52,035 nt of DNA from Reyranella sp. (GTDB taxonomy: Bacteria; Pseudomonadota; Alphaproteobacteria; Reyranellales; Reyranellaceae), in contig JAKFVH010000231.1 of NCBI GenBank assembly GCA_021732285.1, positions 1 through 52,035 of the forward strand, read 5' to 3'. How positions within the stretch are numbered: position 1 is the stretch's first letter; every line of letters starts with the position of its first letter. Position numbers and translations under genes: made by a program. This document shows, piece by piece, positions 1 through 9,260 of this stretch. The notes below the pieces were generated by a model that saw only the letters and a list, made by a program, of their open reading frames with translations, did no database searches and had not been told where the DNA came from.

Positions 1-108
1 ACCAACATCCTGCTGGTCGATCCCAACGCCTCGGTGCGCAACCTGCAGGCCTTCGCCCGCGAGGTCATGCCGTCGTTCCAGACCTCCCGCTACGCCGCTG
101 CCGAGTGA
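1..108 (+). CDS. C-terminal fragment of a probable luciferase-like (LLM) flavin monooxygenase
   Basis: The reading frame is open from the window edge and stops with TGA at 106-108, leaving 35 residues. The tail contains NLQAFAREVMPSFQ, which resembles the C-terminal helix of LLM-class flavin-dependent oxidoreductases (compare the common FAREVMPAF ending). The next gene starts at or just past the stop, so the two are probably co-transcribed, and that neighbour is also a flavin monooxygenase type. Only the tail is visible, so the family call is tentative. Confidence 0.5.
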   Translation, partial: TNILLVDPNASVRNLQAFAREVMPSFQTSRYAAAE

Positions 109-110
109 TC

Positions 111-1346
111 ATGAGCAAGAAGTTCGCGTGGACGCCCTCGCCCGTCCTGCCCAAGGCGCGCGTCTCCTTCGCCGACGTGAGCTACGAGGAGATGGTGAGC
201 CGCGCGCACGCGCTTGCCCCCAAGCTCGCGGCCCGCGCCGAGGCCTGCGAGAAGCTGCGCCGCCTGCCTGACGACACCGAGCGCGACCTGCATGACGCAG
301 GCCTGTTCCGCTTCACGCAGCCCAAGCGCGTCGGCGGCGCCGAGCTCGACGTCGGCATCTTCGTCGATGTCTGCGCCGCCCTGGCGCGCGCCTGCCCGTC
401 GACGGCCTGGAACGTCGGCAATCTCGGCAGCCATCATTGGATGCTGGGCTACTTCCCGCCCGAGACGCAGGACGAGCTGTGGGACACCTCGCTCGACGTG
501 CTGATCGCCACCTCGCTCGCCTTCGCCGGCGGCCGCGGCCGCAAGGTCGACGGCGGCTGGGAGGTGACGGGACGCTGGCCGCTCTCCTCGGGCGTCGACA
601 ATTCCGACTGGAACATGCTGGGCTTCATGGTGCGCGACGAGGGCGGCGCCATCGTCGACCAGCGCTTCGCGCTCGCCCATCGCTCGGAGTACGAGATCAT
701 CGACACCTGGCATGCCGTGGGCCTGTGCGGCACGGGATCGAAGGACGTCGCGGTCAAGGAGCTGTTCGTGCCGGAGCGGCGCACGCTCTCGGCCTGGGCG
801 TTCAACGGCAAGCCGCATCCGGGCTCGGTGGTGAACGACACGCCCCTCTTCCGCCTGCCGCTTTTGGCCCTCGGGCCCTACGTGCTGTCGGGCGTCATGC
901 TGGGCTGCGCCCAGGGCGCCTACGACCTGGTGGTCGGCGCCGCGCGCAAACGCAACGCCACCAACACCGGCGTGCCGGTCAACGTCAACCCGACGGTGCA
1001 GATCAAGGTCGCCGAGGCGAGCGCGCGCATCGACAACGCCGAAGTGATCATGAAGCGGGCGTGCGAGCACGCCATGGCCGTCGCGCGGTCAGGCCAGGAG
1101 CACAAGCACGAGGACAAGGTGCGCTATCGCCGCGACGCCTTCTTCGCCACGCGGGCCTGCCTGGAGGCGGTCGACATCCTGATGACGGTCGCGGGCTCGG
1201 GTGGCCTCTACACCACCGGGCCCATGCAGCGGCTGTTCCGCGACGCCCATGCCTGCAACGCCCACGTCATGTTCTCGCCCGAAATCCAGGGCGCCATCTT
1301 CGGCCAGCACGCGCTGGGAGCGTCCGGGCCGCCGCCTTTGCTCTAG
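111..1346 (+). CDS. Acyl-CoA dehydrogenase-fold flavin-dependent monooxygenase (HsaA/HpaB-C2-like)
   Basis: This 411-residue protein has the acyl-CoA dehydrogenase fold but resembles the two-component flavin monooxygenase branch (HsaA, DszC and the oxygenase of p-hydroxyphenylacetate hydroxylase). Supporting segments are the central CPSTAWNVGNLGSHHWMLG, the HAVGLCGTGSKDVAVKELFV stretch around residue 205, and a C-terminal helical domain ending in AGSGGLYTTGPMQRLFRDAH. Family members use reduced flavin from a separate reductase to hydroxylate aromatic or heterocyclic substrates; no reductase lies nearby. ATG at 111 is chosen; GTG at 105, which overlaps the previous stop, would add two residues. 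The preceding gene is probably an LLM monooxygenase, so the pair may serve one oxidative pathway that begins outside the window. The substrate is unknown. Confidence 0.8.
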   Translation: MSKKFAWTPSPVLPKARVSFADVSYEEMVSRAHALAPKLAARAEACEKLRRLPDDTERDLHDAGLFRFTQPKRVGGAELDVGIFVDVCAALARACPSTAWNVGNLGSHHWMLGYFPPETQDELWDTSLDVLIATSLAFAGGRGRKVDGGWEVTGRWPLSSGVDNSDWNMLGFMVRDEGGAIVDQRFALAHRSEYEIIDTWHAVGLCGTGSKDVAVKELFVPERRTLSAWAFNGKPHPGSVVNDTPLFRLPLLALGPYVLSGVMLGCAQGAYDLVVGAARKRNATNTGVPVNVNPTVQIKVAEASARIDNAEVIMKRACEHAMAVARSGQEHKHEDKVRYRRDAFFATRACLEAVDILMTVAGSGGLYTTGPMQRLFRDAHACNAHVMFSPEIQGAIFGQHALGASGPPPLL

Positions 1347-1355
1347 GTCAATTCC

Positions 1356-1380
1356 CCTCTTTGCGGAATGCGCAAAGAGG
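1356..1380. repeat. Perfect 10-bp-arm hairpin after the monooxygenase gene
   Basis: CCTCTTTGCG and its exact reverse complement flank a 5-base loop, 9 bases after the stop codon. No T-run follows, so it is not a textbook intrinsic terminator. Its layout (CCTC, T-rich step, GCG, loop) matches the hairpin unit of the 136-bp elements at 25088 and 45205, so it may be a single diverged unit of that repeat family. Confidence 0.6.
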
Positions 1381-1452
1381 AAATGAAATAGCTCTGCTGA
1401 GTCGTGTATCGGCTGCGACTTCAAATCGGCACCGCCGGAAGGAAGGTGTGCC

Positions 1453-4212
1453 ATGTCGATCAAGCGGCTTGCGATCCTGCTCGCGATCGTCGTCGTTGGC
1501 CTGATCGTGCTTGGGCGGACCGCGACCGTCCTGGTCGATTGGCTGTGGTTTTCGTCGATCGGCTATGTCGGCGTCTTCTGGACCATCATCACCGCCCGCG
1601 CCGTCCTCTTCCTCGTCGTCCTCGCCGTCTCGGCCGGCGCATTCTTTCTTTCGGGCGGACTGGCACTGCGCTTCGCCGGGCAGCCGGCGGTTTGGCCACC
1701 ACCGGCTGCCCGGCCTTTCCCGGGACAGGGCTCGCAAACCCCATTCGGGCTTCTCGGCTACGCCACGTCGCACATCCCGTGGCGCCTCCTTATCGCCGGC
1801 ATGGCCGTCCTTCTCGGCCTGCTGACCGCCTTCATCGAGCTCTCGAACTGGGACGTCGTGCTTCGCTTCCTCTACCAGGTGCCCTTCGGGGCGAGCGATC
1901 CGGTGTTCGGCAAGGACATCGGGTTCTATCTCTTTTCGCTGCCGGCCTATGTCGCGCTCAAGAACTGGCTGCTGCTGCTCGTGCTCTTCAGCGCGGCAAT
2001 TGCCGGTCTCGTGTATTGGGCGCACGGCGACATCGAGCTCGACAAGCGGCCGCGACGGCTGTCGCTGAGCGTCCTCATCCATGCCTCGGCGCTGCTCGGC
2101 CTCTACTTCGCGGTGAAGGCCTGGTCCTACGGCCTCGACCGCTACCTGCTGCTCTATAGCGACAACGGCGTCGTCGTCGGCGCCGGCTACACCGATCTCC
2201 ATGTCAGGCTGCCGGTGCTGTGGTTGCTCGCCGGACTGGCGATTGCCTGCGCCGTCGCCTGCTGGGTCAATGTGCGCTGGCGGACCTGGCGCATCCCCGC
2301 CGGCGCACTGATGCTGCTGTTCGGCAGCTCGTTCGTGCTCTACCTGATCGTCCCAGGGCTCTTCCAGCGCCTCTACGTGAAGCCGAGCGAGCTGGAGCTG
2401 GAGACGCCCTATATCGCGCGCAACATCGCATCGACGCGGCAGGCCTACAATCTGGATCAGATCACGGTGAAACCGTTCCCGGTCGAGGAAAAGTTGAGCC
2501 TCGCCACGCTCGAGGCCAACCGTGCGACCGTCGACAACATCCGCCTGTGGGACTGGCAGCCGCTGAAGGACACCTATGCCCAGCTGCAGGAAATCAGGAC
2601 CTACTACAAGTTCCTGGACATGGACATCGACCGCTATCGGCTGGACGGCACCTATCAGCAGGTGCTGCTGTCGGCGCGCGAACTGGAACCGTCGCTGCTG
2701 CCGTCCAATGCGCAGACCTGGGTCAACCTGCACGTGCTCTTCACCCACGGCAACGGCGTGGTGATGTCGCCGGTGACGCGGAAGAACAGCGAAGGCCTGC
2801 CGGTCTTCTACCTGCAGGACATTCCGCCGGTCGCCACCGGCGGTCCCGTCATCCGCGAGCCGCGCCTCTATTTCGGCCAGGGGCGCGAGCGCTATGCCAT
2901 CGTCAAGGGCACCACGCCCGAGTTCGACTATCCCAAGGGCAAGGACAACGTCTACGCGTTCTACGATGGCGCCGACGGCGTCGCCATCGGCGATCCGGCC
3001 TGGCGCGGCCTGTTCTCCTGGTACTACAGCGATCCCAACATCATGCTCTCCAGCTACATCACCCACGAGAGCCGGATCCTGCTCCATCGCAACATCCAGG
3101 ACCGCGTGCGCACGATCGCCCCCGTCCTCAGCCTCGACCACGATCCTTATATCGTGGTGAGCGATGGCCGCCTGTTCTGGATGCAGGACGCCTACACCAC
3201 CAGCGACTGGTTTCCCTACGCCCAGCCGCAATCCGCCGGCGGCCTCAACTACATACGCAACTCGGTCAAGGTGGTGATCGACGCCTACAACGGTTCGGTG
3301 GACTTCTATGTCAGCGAGCCCGGCGATCCGCTGATCCAGACCTACCAGCGCATTTTCCCCGGCCTGTTCAAGCCGCTCGCCGCCATGCCGGCCGATCTGC
3401 AGCAGCACATCCGCTATCCCGAGGATCTCTTCCTCGTCCAGGCGCAGCTCTATCGCGCCTATCACATGGACACGCCCGAGGTGTTCTATAATCGCGAGGA
3501 CCTCTGGCAGTTCCCGCGCCAGGCCTCCGGTATCGACGGCGGCGGCAGCCGCGACGTGCCGCGCATGGCGCCCTACTACATGATCATGCGGCTGCCCGGC
3601 GAAGCGCACGCCGAGCTCGTCCTCATGCTGCCGATGGTGCCGAGCCAGCGCGAGAACATGATCGCCTGGCTGGTGGCGCGCTGCGATCCGCCCGACTACG
3701 GCAAGGTCGTGGTCTACGAGTTCCCCAAGGACAAGCTGGTCTTCGGGCCCTTCCAGATCGAAGCGCGCATCCAGCAGAACACCGAGATATCGCAGCAGAT
3801 CTCGCTGTGGAACCAGATGGGCTCGCGCGTCATCCGCGGCCATCTCCTGGTGGTGCCGATCGAGAACTCGATCCTCTACGTCTCGCCGCTCTACCTGCGC
3901 GCCGCGACCGGCCAGCTGCCGGAGCTCAAGCGCGTGATCGCCGCCTACGGCGATCGCGTGGTGATGGAGGAAACGCTCAGCGCCGCGCTGGCGGCGCTCT
4001 TCAAGGACACCGCTCCGCCACTGCCCCGCCCCGCCGAAGCGGTTGCGGCGGGAGGCACCGGTCCGCCGGATGCGCGCGCTCGCGAGGCGCTTGCCCATTA
4101 CGACCGCGCCATCGAGCGCCTGAAGGCAGGCGACTGGAGCGGCTTCGGCGCGGAGCTCGACGCGCTGCGGCCTCTGCTGGAAGCGCTCGGCCGGCCACCT
4201 GACGGCCGCTGA
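1453..4212 (+). CDS. UPF0182 family large integral membrane protein
   Basis: At 919 residues it has the length and architecture of the UPF0182 family (PF03699), whose function is not established. I see about seven hydrophobic segments in the first ~310 residues (roughly 6-22, 48-68, 112-132, 170-190, 200-220, 245-265, 280-300), then a large extracytoplasmic domain. This contains the family-typical stretches SSYITHESRILLHRNIQDRV and AYTTSDWFPYAQP. The start is supported by a purine-rich GGAAGGAAGG stretch about 6 bases upstream. The last ~70 residues are a Pro/Ala-rich linker and a short helical tail (ALAHYDRAIERLKAGDWSGF) of the kind seen in many family members. It stands alone, between a monooxygenase and a transporter gene, so context gives no clue to its job. 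Confidence 0.92.
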   Translation: MSIKRLAILLAIVVVGLIVLGRTATVLVDWLWFSSIGYVGVFWTIITARAVLFLVVLAVSAGAFFLSGGLALRFAGQPAVWPPPAARPFPGQGSQTPFGLLGYATSHIPWRLLIAGMAVLLGLLTAFIELSNWDVVLRFLYQVPFGASDPVFGKDIGFYLFSLPAYVALKNWLLLLVLFSAAIAGLVYWAHGDIELDKRPRRLSLSVLIHASALLGLYFAVKAWSYGLDRYLLLYSDNGVVVGAGYTDLHVRLPVLWLLAGLAIACAVACWVNVRWRTWRIPAGALMLLFGSSFVLYLIVPGLFQRLYVKPSELELETPYIARNIASTRQAYNLDQITVKPFPVEEKLSLATLEANRATVDNIRLWDWQPLKDTYAQLQEIRTYYKFLDMDIDRYRLDGTYQQVLLSARELEPSLLPSNAQTWVNLHVLFTHGNGVVMSPVTRKNSEGLPVFYLQDIPPVATGGPVIREPRLYFGQGRERYAIVKGTTPEFDYPKGKDNVYAFYDGADGVAIGDPAWRGLFSWYYSDPNIMLSSYITHESRILLHRNIQDRVRTIAPVLSLDHDPYIVVSDGRLFWMQDAYTTSDWFPYAQPQSAGGLNYIRNSVKVVIDAYNGSVDFYVSEPGDPLIQTYQRIFPGLFKPLAAMPADLQQHIRYPEDLFLVQAQLYRAYHMDTPEVFYNREDLWQFPRQASGIDGGGSRDVPRMAPYYMIMRLPGEAHAELVLMLPMVPSQRENMIAWLVARCDPPDYGKVVVYEFPKDKLVFGPFQIEARIQQNTEISQQISLWNQMGSRVIRGHLLVVPIENSILYVSPLYLRAATGQLPELKRVIAAYGDRVVMEETLSAALAALFKDTAPPLPRPAEAVAAGGTGPPDARAREALAHYDRAIERLKAGDWSGFGAELDALRPLLEALGRPPDGR

Positions 4213-4267
4213 ACCCTCAACCCGGTCCGCCGGGCCAAATCTGCCGGGCCAGACCCGCCGGGGAGGG

Positions 4268-4297
4268 TTGGCTATCCCTCACGCAGCGAGCTAGGAT
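4268..4297 (+). promoter_or_regulatory. Possible sigma-70-type promoter for the binding-protein gene
   Basis: TTGGCT at 4268-4273 and TAGGAT at 4292-4297 are 18 bases apart and lie about 35 bases before the ATG at 4333, which has a good GGGAGG ribosome site. Both hexamers match consensus only partly, so this is a suggestion. Confidence 0.3.
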
Positions 4298-4332
4298 CGA
4301 CGCAATAAACACACGTCTCGGGAGGACGTCCA

Positions 4333-5589
4333 ATGCGCATCAAGCGTCGTACTTTCAACTCGCTCGCTGTCGCGGGCGCGGCCACCGGTTTTGCCGGCAC
4401 GGCCAACGCGCAGGCCAAGCCGATCACCATCGGCTTCGGCATGGCGCTGACCGGCGGTCTTGCGCCCAACGGCAAGGCGGCGCTGCTCGCCATGCAGATT
4501 GCGGCCGAGGAGATCAACGCCAAGGGCGGCATCCTCGGCCGGCCGGTGAAGCTCGTCTATTACGACGACCAGTCCAACCCCTCGACGGTGCCCGGCCTCT
4601 ATACGAAGCTGATGGACGTCGACAAGGTCGATATCCTGGTGAGCGGCTACGCCACCAACATGATCGCGCCGGCAATGCCCGTGGTGATGCAGAAGGATCG
4701 CACCTTCTTCGCCCTGTTCGGCCTCGATGTGAACTCCGAGTTCAAATACAACCGCTACTTCTCGTTCCAGCCGGCCGGCGGGCCCAAGCCGAAGGAGGCC
4801 TTCGCCGAGGGCTTCTTCGAGGTCGCGATGGCGCAGAACCCCAAGCCGGCCACGCTCGCCATGATCGGCGCCGACGCCGAGTTCCCGCGCAATGCGCTGG
4901 AGGGCGTCCGCAACATCGCCAAGAAGTACAATCTCAAGATCGTCTACGACAAGAACTACCCCCCGACGACGGCCGACTATACGCCGGTCGTGCGCGCGGT
5001 GGCCGCCACCAATCCCGACATCTTCTTCGCGGCGTCCTATCCGCCCGATTCGGTCGGCATCATCCGCGCCAGCCATGAGATCGGCTTCAAGCCCAAGATC
5101 TACGGCGGCGGCATGGTCGGCCTGCAGGCGACGGCCATCAAGACGCAGCTCGGGCCGCTCCTGAACGACATCGTGGTCTACGACTTCTGGCTGCCGTGGG
5201 CGGGCTTCGCCACCGACGCCGGCCGCGAGTTCGTGAAGAAGTACCAGACCAAGTCGGCCGAGGCCGGCGTCGATCTCCTGGGCTACTACCTGCCGCCGTT
5301 CGGCTACGCCCTGATGCAGGCCATCGACCAGGCGGTGACGGGTGCAGGCACCACCGAGGACGCCAAGCTTGCCGAGTTCATGCGTAAGGCGACCTTCAAG
5401 ACCGTCGTCGGCGACTTCAAGTTCAACGCCGGAGGCGAATGGGAGACCGCCCAGGTCATGGCCGTGCAGTTCCAGGGCATCCAGGGCAACGGCGTGGAGC
5501 AGTTCACGAACCCGAAGACCGAGGTCATCCTGTGGCCGGCCAAGTACAAGACCGGCGACATCGTCTATCCGTACAATCCGAAGAAATAA
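4333..5589 (+). CDS. Branched-chain amino acid-type ABC transporter, periplasmic binding protein (Tat signal)
   Basis: This 418-residue protein belongs to the LivJ/Peripla_BP_6 class. It starts with a twin-arginine-type signal (RRTFNSLAVAGAATG, with a likely cut after TANA), then the family opening KPITIGFGMALTGGLAPNG and the helix AAEEINAKGGILGRPVKL. It would capture a small ligand in the periplasm and pass it to a LivHM channel. The livHMGF genes of the set lie head-on at 5717-9011 on the other strand, so binding protein and channel must be transcribed separately. GGGAGG lies 8 bases before the ATG. Family ligands range from amino acids to amides and aromatic acids, and nothing here fixes which. 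A strong palindrome begins 14 bases after the stop. Confidence 0.92.
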   Translation: MRIKRRTFNSLAVAGAATGFAGTANAQAKPITIGFGMALTGGLAPNGKAALLAMQIAAEEINAKGGILGRPVKLVYYDDQSNPSTVPGLYTKLMDVDKVDILVSGYATNMIAPAMPVVMQKDRTFFALFGLDVNSEFKYNRYFSFQPAGGPKPKEAFAEGFFEVAMAQNPKPATLAMIGADAEFPRNALEGVRNIAKKYNLKIVYDKNYPPTTADYTPVVRAVAATNPDIFFAASYPPDSVGIIRASHEIGFKPKIYGGGMVGLQATAIKTQLGPLLNDIVVYDFWLPWAGFATDAGREFVKKYQTKSAEAGVDLLGYYLPPFGYALMQAIDQAVTGAGTTEDAKLAEFMRKATFKTVVGDFKFNAGGEWETAQVMAVQFQGIQGNGVEQFTNPKTEVILWPAKYKTGDIVYPYNPKK

Positions 5590-5603
5590 GAAGCAGACCC
5601 TCT

Positions 5604-5713
5604 CATGCTCCTCTCCCCCTTGGGGGAGAGGTTGGGTGAGGGGGTGATGCAGGAGGCGACCTTCGCGGTTCACCCCCTCACCTAGCCTCTCCCCCAAGGG
5701 GGAGAGGAACATG
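5604..5713. repeat. Long imperfect inverted repeat with nested palindromes between convergent genes
   Basis: Two 43-base arms (5604-5646 and 5671-5713) are reverse complements with three mismatches. Each arm contains its own smaller palindrome (CTCTCCCCC, TT, GGGGGAGAG). The element fills the space between the binding-protein stop (5589) and the livF stop (5717), where it could end or protect both messages. There is no T-run. The loop is 5647-5670. Confidence 0.85.
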
Positions 5714-5716
5714 AGC

Positions 5717-6437
<721 letters not shown>

Positions 6438-6448
<11 letters not shown>

Positions 6449-7172
6449 GGTAGGCCTTCACGACTTCTGGATCGCGCACGATGTCCTTGGGCGGACCGTC
6501 GGCGATCTTCTTGCCGGCCACCAGCACGGCCAGCCGCTGGGAGAACTCCATCACCGCCCGCATGATGTGCTCGATCATGATCACGGTGACGCCCTGCTCG
6601 TTCAGCCGGATCAGCAGCGCGATGATCTCGTCGACCTCGGCGTGGCTCAGCCCCGCCATCGCCTCGTCGGAGATCAGGAGCTTGGGATCGGCCGCCATGG
6701 CGCGGGCGAGCTCGAGCTTGCGCATCTCGATCTGCGTGAGGTCGCGCGGCATCTGGCGCGCCTTGGCCGCCAGCCCGACCATGCCCAGAAGCTCCAGGCA
6801 GCGCTCGTCGATCGCCGCGCCATGCAGATGCCCGCCGGCCCGCGCGTTCACCGAGTAGAGGATCGGGATGCGCACGTTCTCGGCCAGCGACAGGCTGGCG
6901 AAGGGCCGCGGCAGCTGGAAGCTGCGCGCCAGGCCGCGGCGCGTGCGCTGATGCGCCGTCAGGCCGTCCAGCGCCTCGTCGGCGAAGCGCACGCTTCCGG
7001 TCTCGTTGTGCAGTGTGCCGCAGATGCAGTTGACCAGGGTCGACTTGCCCGAGCCGTTCGGTCCGATCAGGCCGAGCCGCTCGCCCGGCTGCACCTCGAG
7101 GTCGATGCCGTCGAGCGCGACGAAGCCGCCGAAGCGCTTGCTGAGCCCGCTGACCTGCAGGAGCGCCGTCAT
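6438..7172 (-). CDS. livG: ABC transporter ATP-binding protein LivG (system 1), unusual signature motif
   Basis: This 244-residue ATPase partners LivF. Walker A is GPNGSGKST (37-45), and the LivG-type insert around GSVRFADEALDGLTAHQRTR is present. The ABC signature is strongly altered: LTQIEMRKLELARA replaces the usual LSGGQ-type motif, and Walker B reads LLISDEAMAGL with Ala in place of the common Pro. Similar variants with DEVMAGL occur among LivG relatives as far as I recall, so this is probably a functional subfamily rather than decay. The start at 7172 overlaps the livM stop by four bases (ATGA), indicating translational coupling. Longer upstream readings of this frame are antisense artefacts within livM. 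Confidence 0.9.
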
Positions 7173-8152
7173 CGCTTCCTCTTCTGGAACAGGCCGACGA
7201 TGCCTTGCGGCGCCAGGATGACGAAGGCCACCATCAGCACGCCGGCCACCAGCACGTTGACGGCCGACGAGATCGTCACGCGCAGATACTCCTGCAGGCC
7301 GCCGACCAGCACCGCGCCGATCACGGGACCCAGCCAGCTGCCGGTGCCGCCGATCAGCGGCATGGCGATGGCGTTCACCGCATAGTTCAGGCTGAAGCCC
7401 GAGGCGGGGTCGAGATAGGTCACGTAAAAAGGCAGCGGCGCGCCGGCCATACCCATGAAGCCACCCGACAGGCCGGTGGCGATCAGTTTCAGCCGCAAGG
7501 TCGGCACGCCGGAGGCCTCGGCGGCCGCCTCGTCGTCGCGGATGGCGGCGAAGCCATAACCAAGGGCGGAGCGTTCGATGGCACGCGCCGTCGCCAGCAC
7601 GATGACGCACATCCCCAGCATCAGCAGGAACAGGTACTGCACGTATTCGCCGCCGATCAGCGGCGCCACGCGTGGCCGCAGCACATAGGCGCCGCGCGCG
7701 CCACCGACGAAATCCCAGTTGGTGATCAGCGTCTGCACCACCACGGCCAGCGCCAAGGTGGCGATGGAGAAGAACACGCCGCGCAGCCTGAGCGTCAGAT
7801 AGCCGGTGCCGATTCCGACCAAGCCCGCCAGCACGGCGCCGACCACGATCATCACCGGCAACGGCAGAGCAGGCACGAGCTTGTGCAGCACCACGGTCGA
7901 ATAGGCGCCGATGGCGAAGAAGGCGGTGACGCCGAAGTTCACGTAGCCGGTGTAGCCGCCCAGGATGTTCCAGGCGGTGCCCAGCACGATGTACTGCGCC
8001 ACCACGTAGGCCATGAAGAAGGCGTAGCTGTTGTTGTACCAGCGGCCGATCGCGAAGATCACCGCGGCGATGGCGATCAGCGCCAGGGTGAACGGCAGAC
8101 CACGCAGACCCGGAGCGGCGCCGACGACCGTCTTATCGACCAAGGATGCCAC
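7169..8152 (-). CDS. livM: ABC transporter permease LivM (system 1)
   Basis: This 327-residue hydrophobic protein has the LivM signature GGYTGYVNFGVTAFFAIGAY near residue 65 and about eight to ten membrane segments. The cytoplasmic coupling loop IRDDEAAAEASGVPTLRLKL contains the EAA-like contact with the ATPases. It forms the inner-membrane channel with LivH. It overlaps livH by 20 bases upstream and livG by 4 bases downstream. Confidence 0.93.
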   Translation of the reverse strand: MASLVDKTVVGAAPGLRGLPFTLALIAIAAVIFAIGRWYNNSYAFFMAYVVAQYIVLGTAWNILGGYTGYVNFGVTAFFAIGAYSTVVLHKLVPALPLPVMIVVGAVLAGLVGIGTGYLTLRLRGVFFSIATLALAVVVQTLITNWDFVGGARGAYVLRPRVAPLIGGEYVQYLFLLMLGMCVIVLATARAIERSALGYGFAAIRDDEAAAEASGVPTLRLKLIATGLSGGFMGMAGAPLPFYVTYLDPASGFSLNYAVNAIAMPLIGGTGSWLGPVIGAVLVGGLQEYLRVTISSAVNVLVAGVLMVAFVILAPQGIVGLFQKRKR

Positions 8153-9011
8153 TGGGCCGCACCGCCAGAGTGATGAGCAGGATGCCGAAGGCCACCGCCG
8201 GCGCCCACGACGGGCCGAAGAAGGTGGCCGTCAGGCTCTCGGCGATGCCGAGCGTCATGGCCGCGATCACCATGCCGGGGAAGCTGCCCAGCCCGCCCAG
8301 CACGACGATGGCGAAGACGCGGCCGATATACTCGCGGCCGATCGAGGGCTCGACCGGCTGGATGATGATCAGGCAGGCGCCGGCCAGCGCCGCCGTGGCG
8401 ATCGAGAGCCCGAAGGCGATGCGCTTGATCTTGACCGGATCGGCCGCCATCAGCCGCAGCGCGCCCTGGTCCTGGGCCACCGCCTGGACGGCGCGGCCGA
8501 CGAAGGTGCGCGACAGGAAGATCTGCAGGCCGACCACCATGACCATCGCCACCAGGAAGGGCACGAGCAGCCGCAACGGCAGGTCGAACAGGACAAGACT
8601 GATGCTGGGTCCGATATAGTTCGCCTGGACGGTCCGGTAGTCGACACCGAAGGTCAGCACCAGGGCGACTTCGGTGATGAACAGCAGGCCGAAGAAGAAC
8701 GACAGGCCGCGCAGCGACTGGTCGTCGCGCCGCTCGAAAGCGACGTAGTAGACCTGATAGGCCCCCATGCCGAGCAGGTAGAAGAACGGCAGCGCGATCA
8801 CCGCGGCCAGGATCGGATCGATGCCGAACACCGTGTTGCCGATGAAGGCGGCGTAGGAGCCCAGCAGGATGAAGGCCGGATGGGCGATGTTGACGATGTC
8901 GAGCAGGCCGAAGGAGATGGCAATGCCGACCGACACCGCGGCATAGAAGCCGCCGAGCAGCAGACCGGAGACGATGGCGTTGATCAGCAGGTCAGCGGAG
9001 AAGCCGTCCAT
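8133..9011 (-). CDS. livH: ABC transporter permease LivH (system 1)
   Basis: This 292-residue permease begins with the LivH-type LINAIVSGLLLGGFYAAVSV and the conserved FGLLDIVNIAHPAFILLGSY. The coupling loop QDQGALRLMAADPVKIKRIA and the glycine-rich GGLGSFPGMVIAA segment are typical. It is the first gene of livHMGF and is divergent from the glycosyltransferase at 9261. The 249-base gap between them must hold both promoters; a TTGACA hexamer lies at 9168 on +, but no convincing -10 accompanies it. Confidence 0.92.
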   Translation of the reverse strand: MDGFSADLLINAIVSGLLLGGFYAAVSVGIAISFGLLDIVNIAHPAFILLGSYAAFIGNTVFGIDPILAAVIALPFFYLLGMGAYQVYYVAFERRDDQSLRGLSFFFGLLFITEVALVLTFGVDYRTVQANYIGPSISLVLFDLPLRLLVPFLVAMVMVVGLQIFLSRTFVGRAVQAVAQDQGALRLMAADPVKIKRIAFGLSIATAALAGACLIIIQPVEPSIGREYIGRVFAIVVLGGLGSFPGMVIAAMTLGIAESLTATFFGPSWAPAVAFGILLITLAVRPSGILGR

Positions 9012-9260
9012 GGCCGCCGGATCAATCTCTGTGCGTGGCGACGGTTCCGCAGGCCTGCGCAGACATTATGCCTCCCCTTGTGCGCACCCTTACGGATGCA
9101 GCCGTGGCGATGTTTCCGCCTTCGTGCGCAGCTCGCGCGGAAAGGAGGATGGCCGTCCGGCAGGCTTTTGACAATGGTTTCCGATCGTGGGACGAGGCAC
9201 TGACTTTGTGCCATAAATCCGAAGACCTCCCCGCCTCCCAGCCAAGAGATTCTGCCGGCA

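Noticed and set aside
1348-4098. Very long open frame on the minus strand (916 codons)
   Set aside because: It lies antisense to the UPF0182 gene, its translation is low-complexity His/Arg/Asp-rich, and no family is recognisable. It reflects third-position G+C bias.
9168-9196. Promoter with perfect TTGACA before the GT2 gene
   Set aside because: No acceptable -10 hexamer lies 16-18 bases downstream.
8031-9203. 390-codon plus-strand frame across livH
   Set aside because: Shadow of livH; the translation has no domain similarity.
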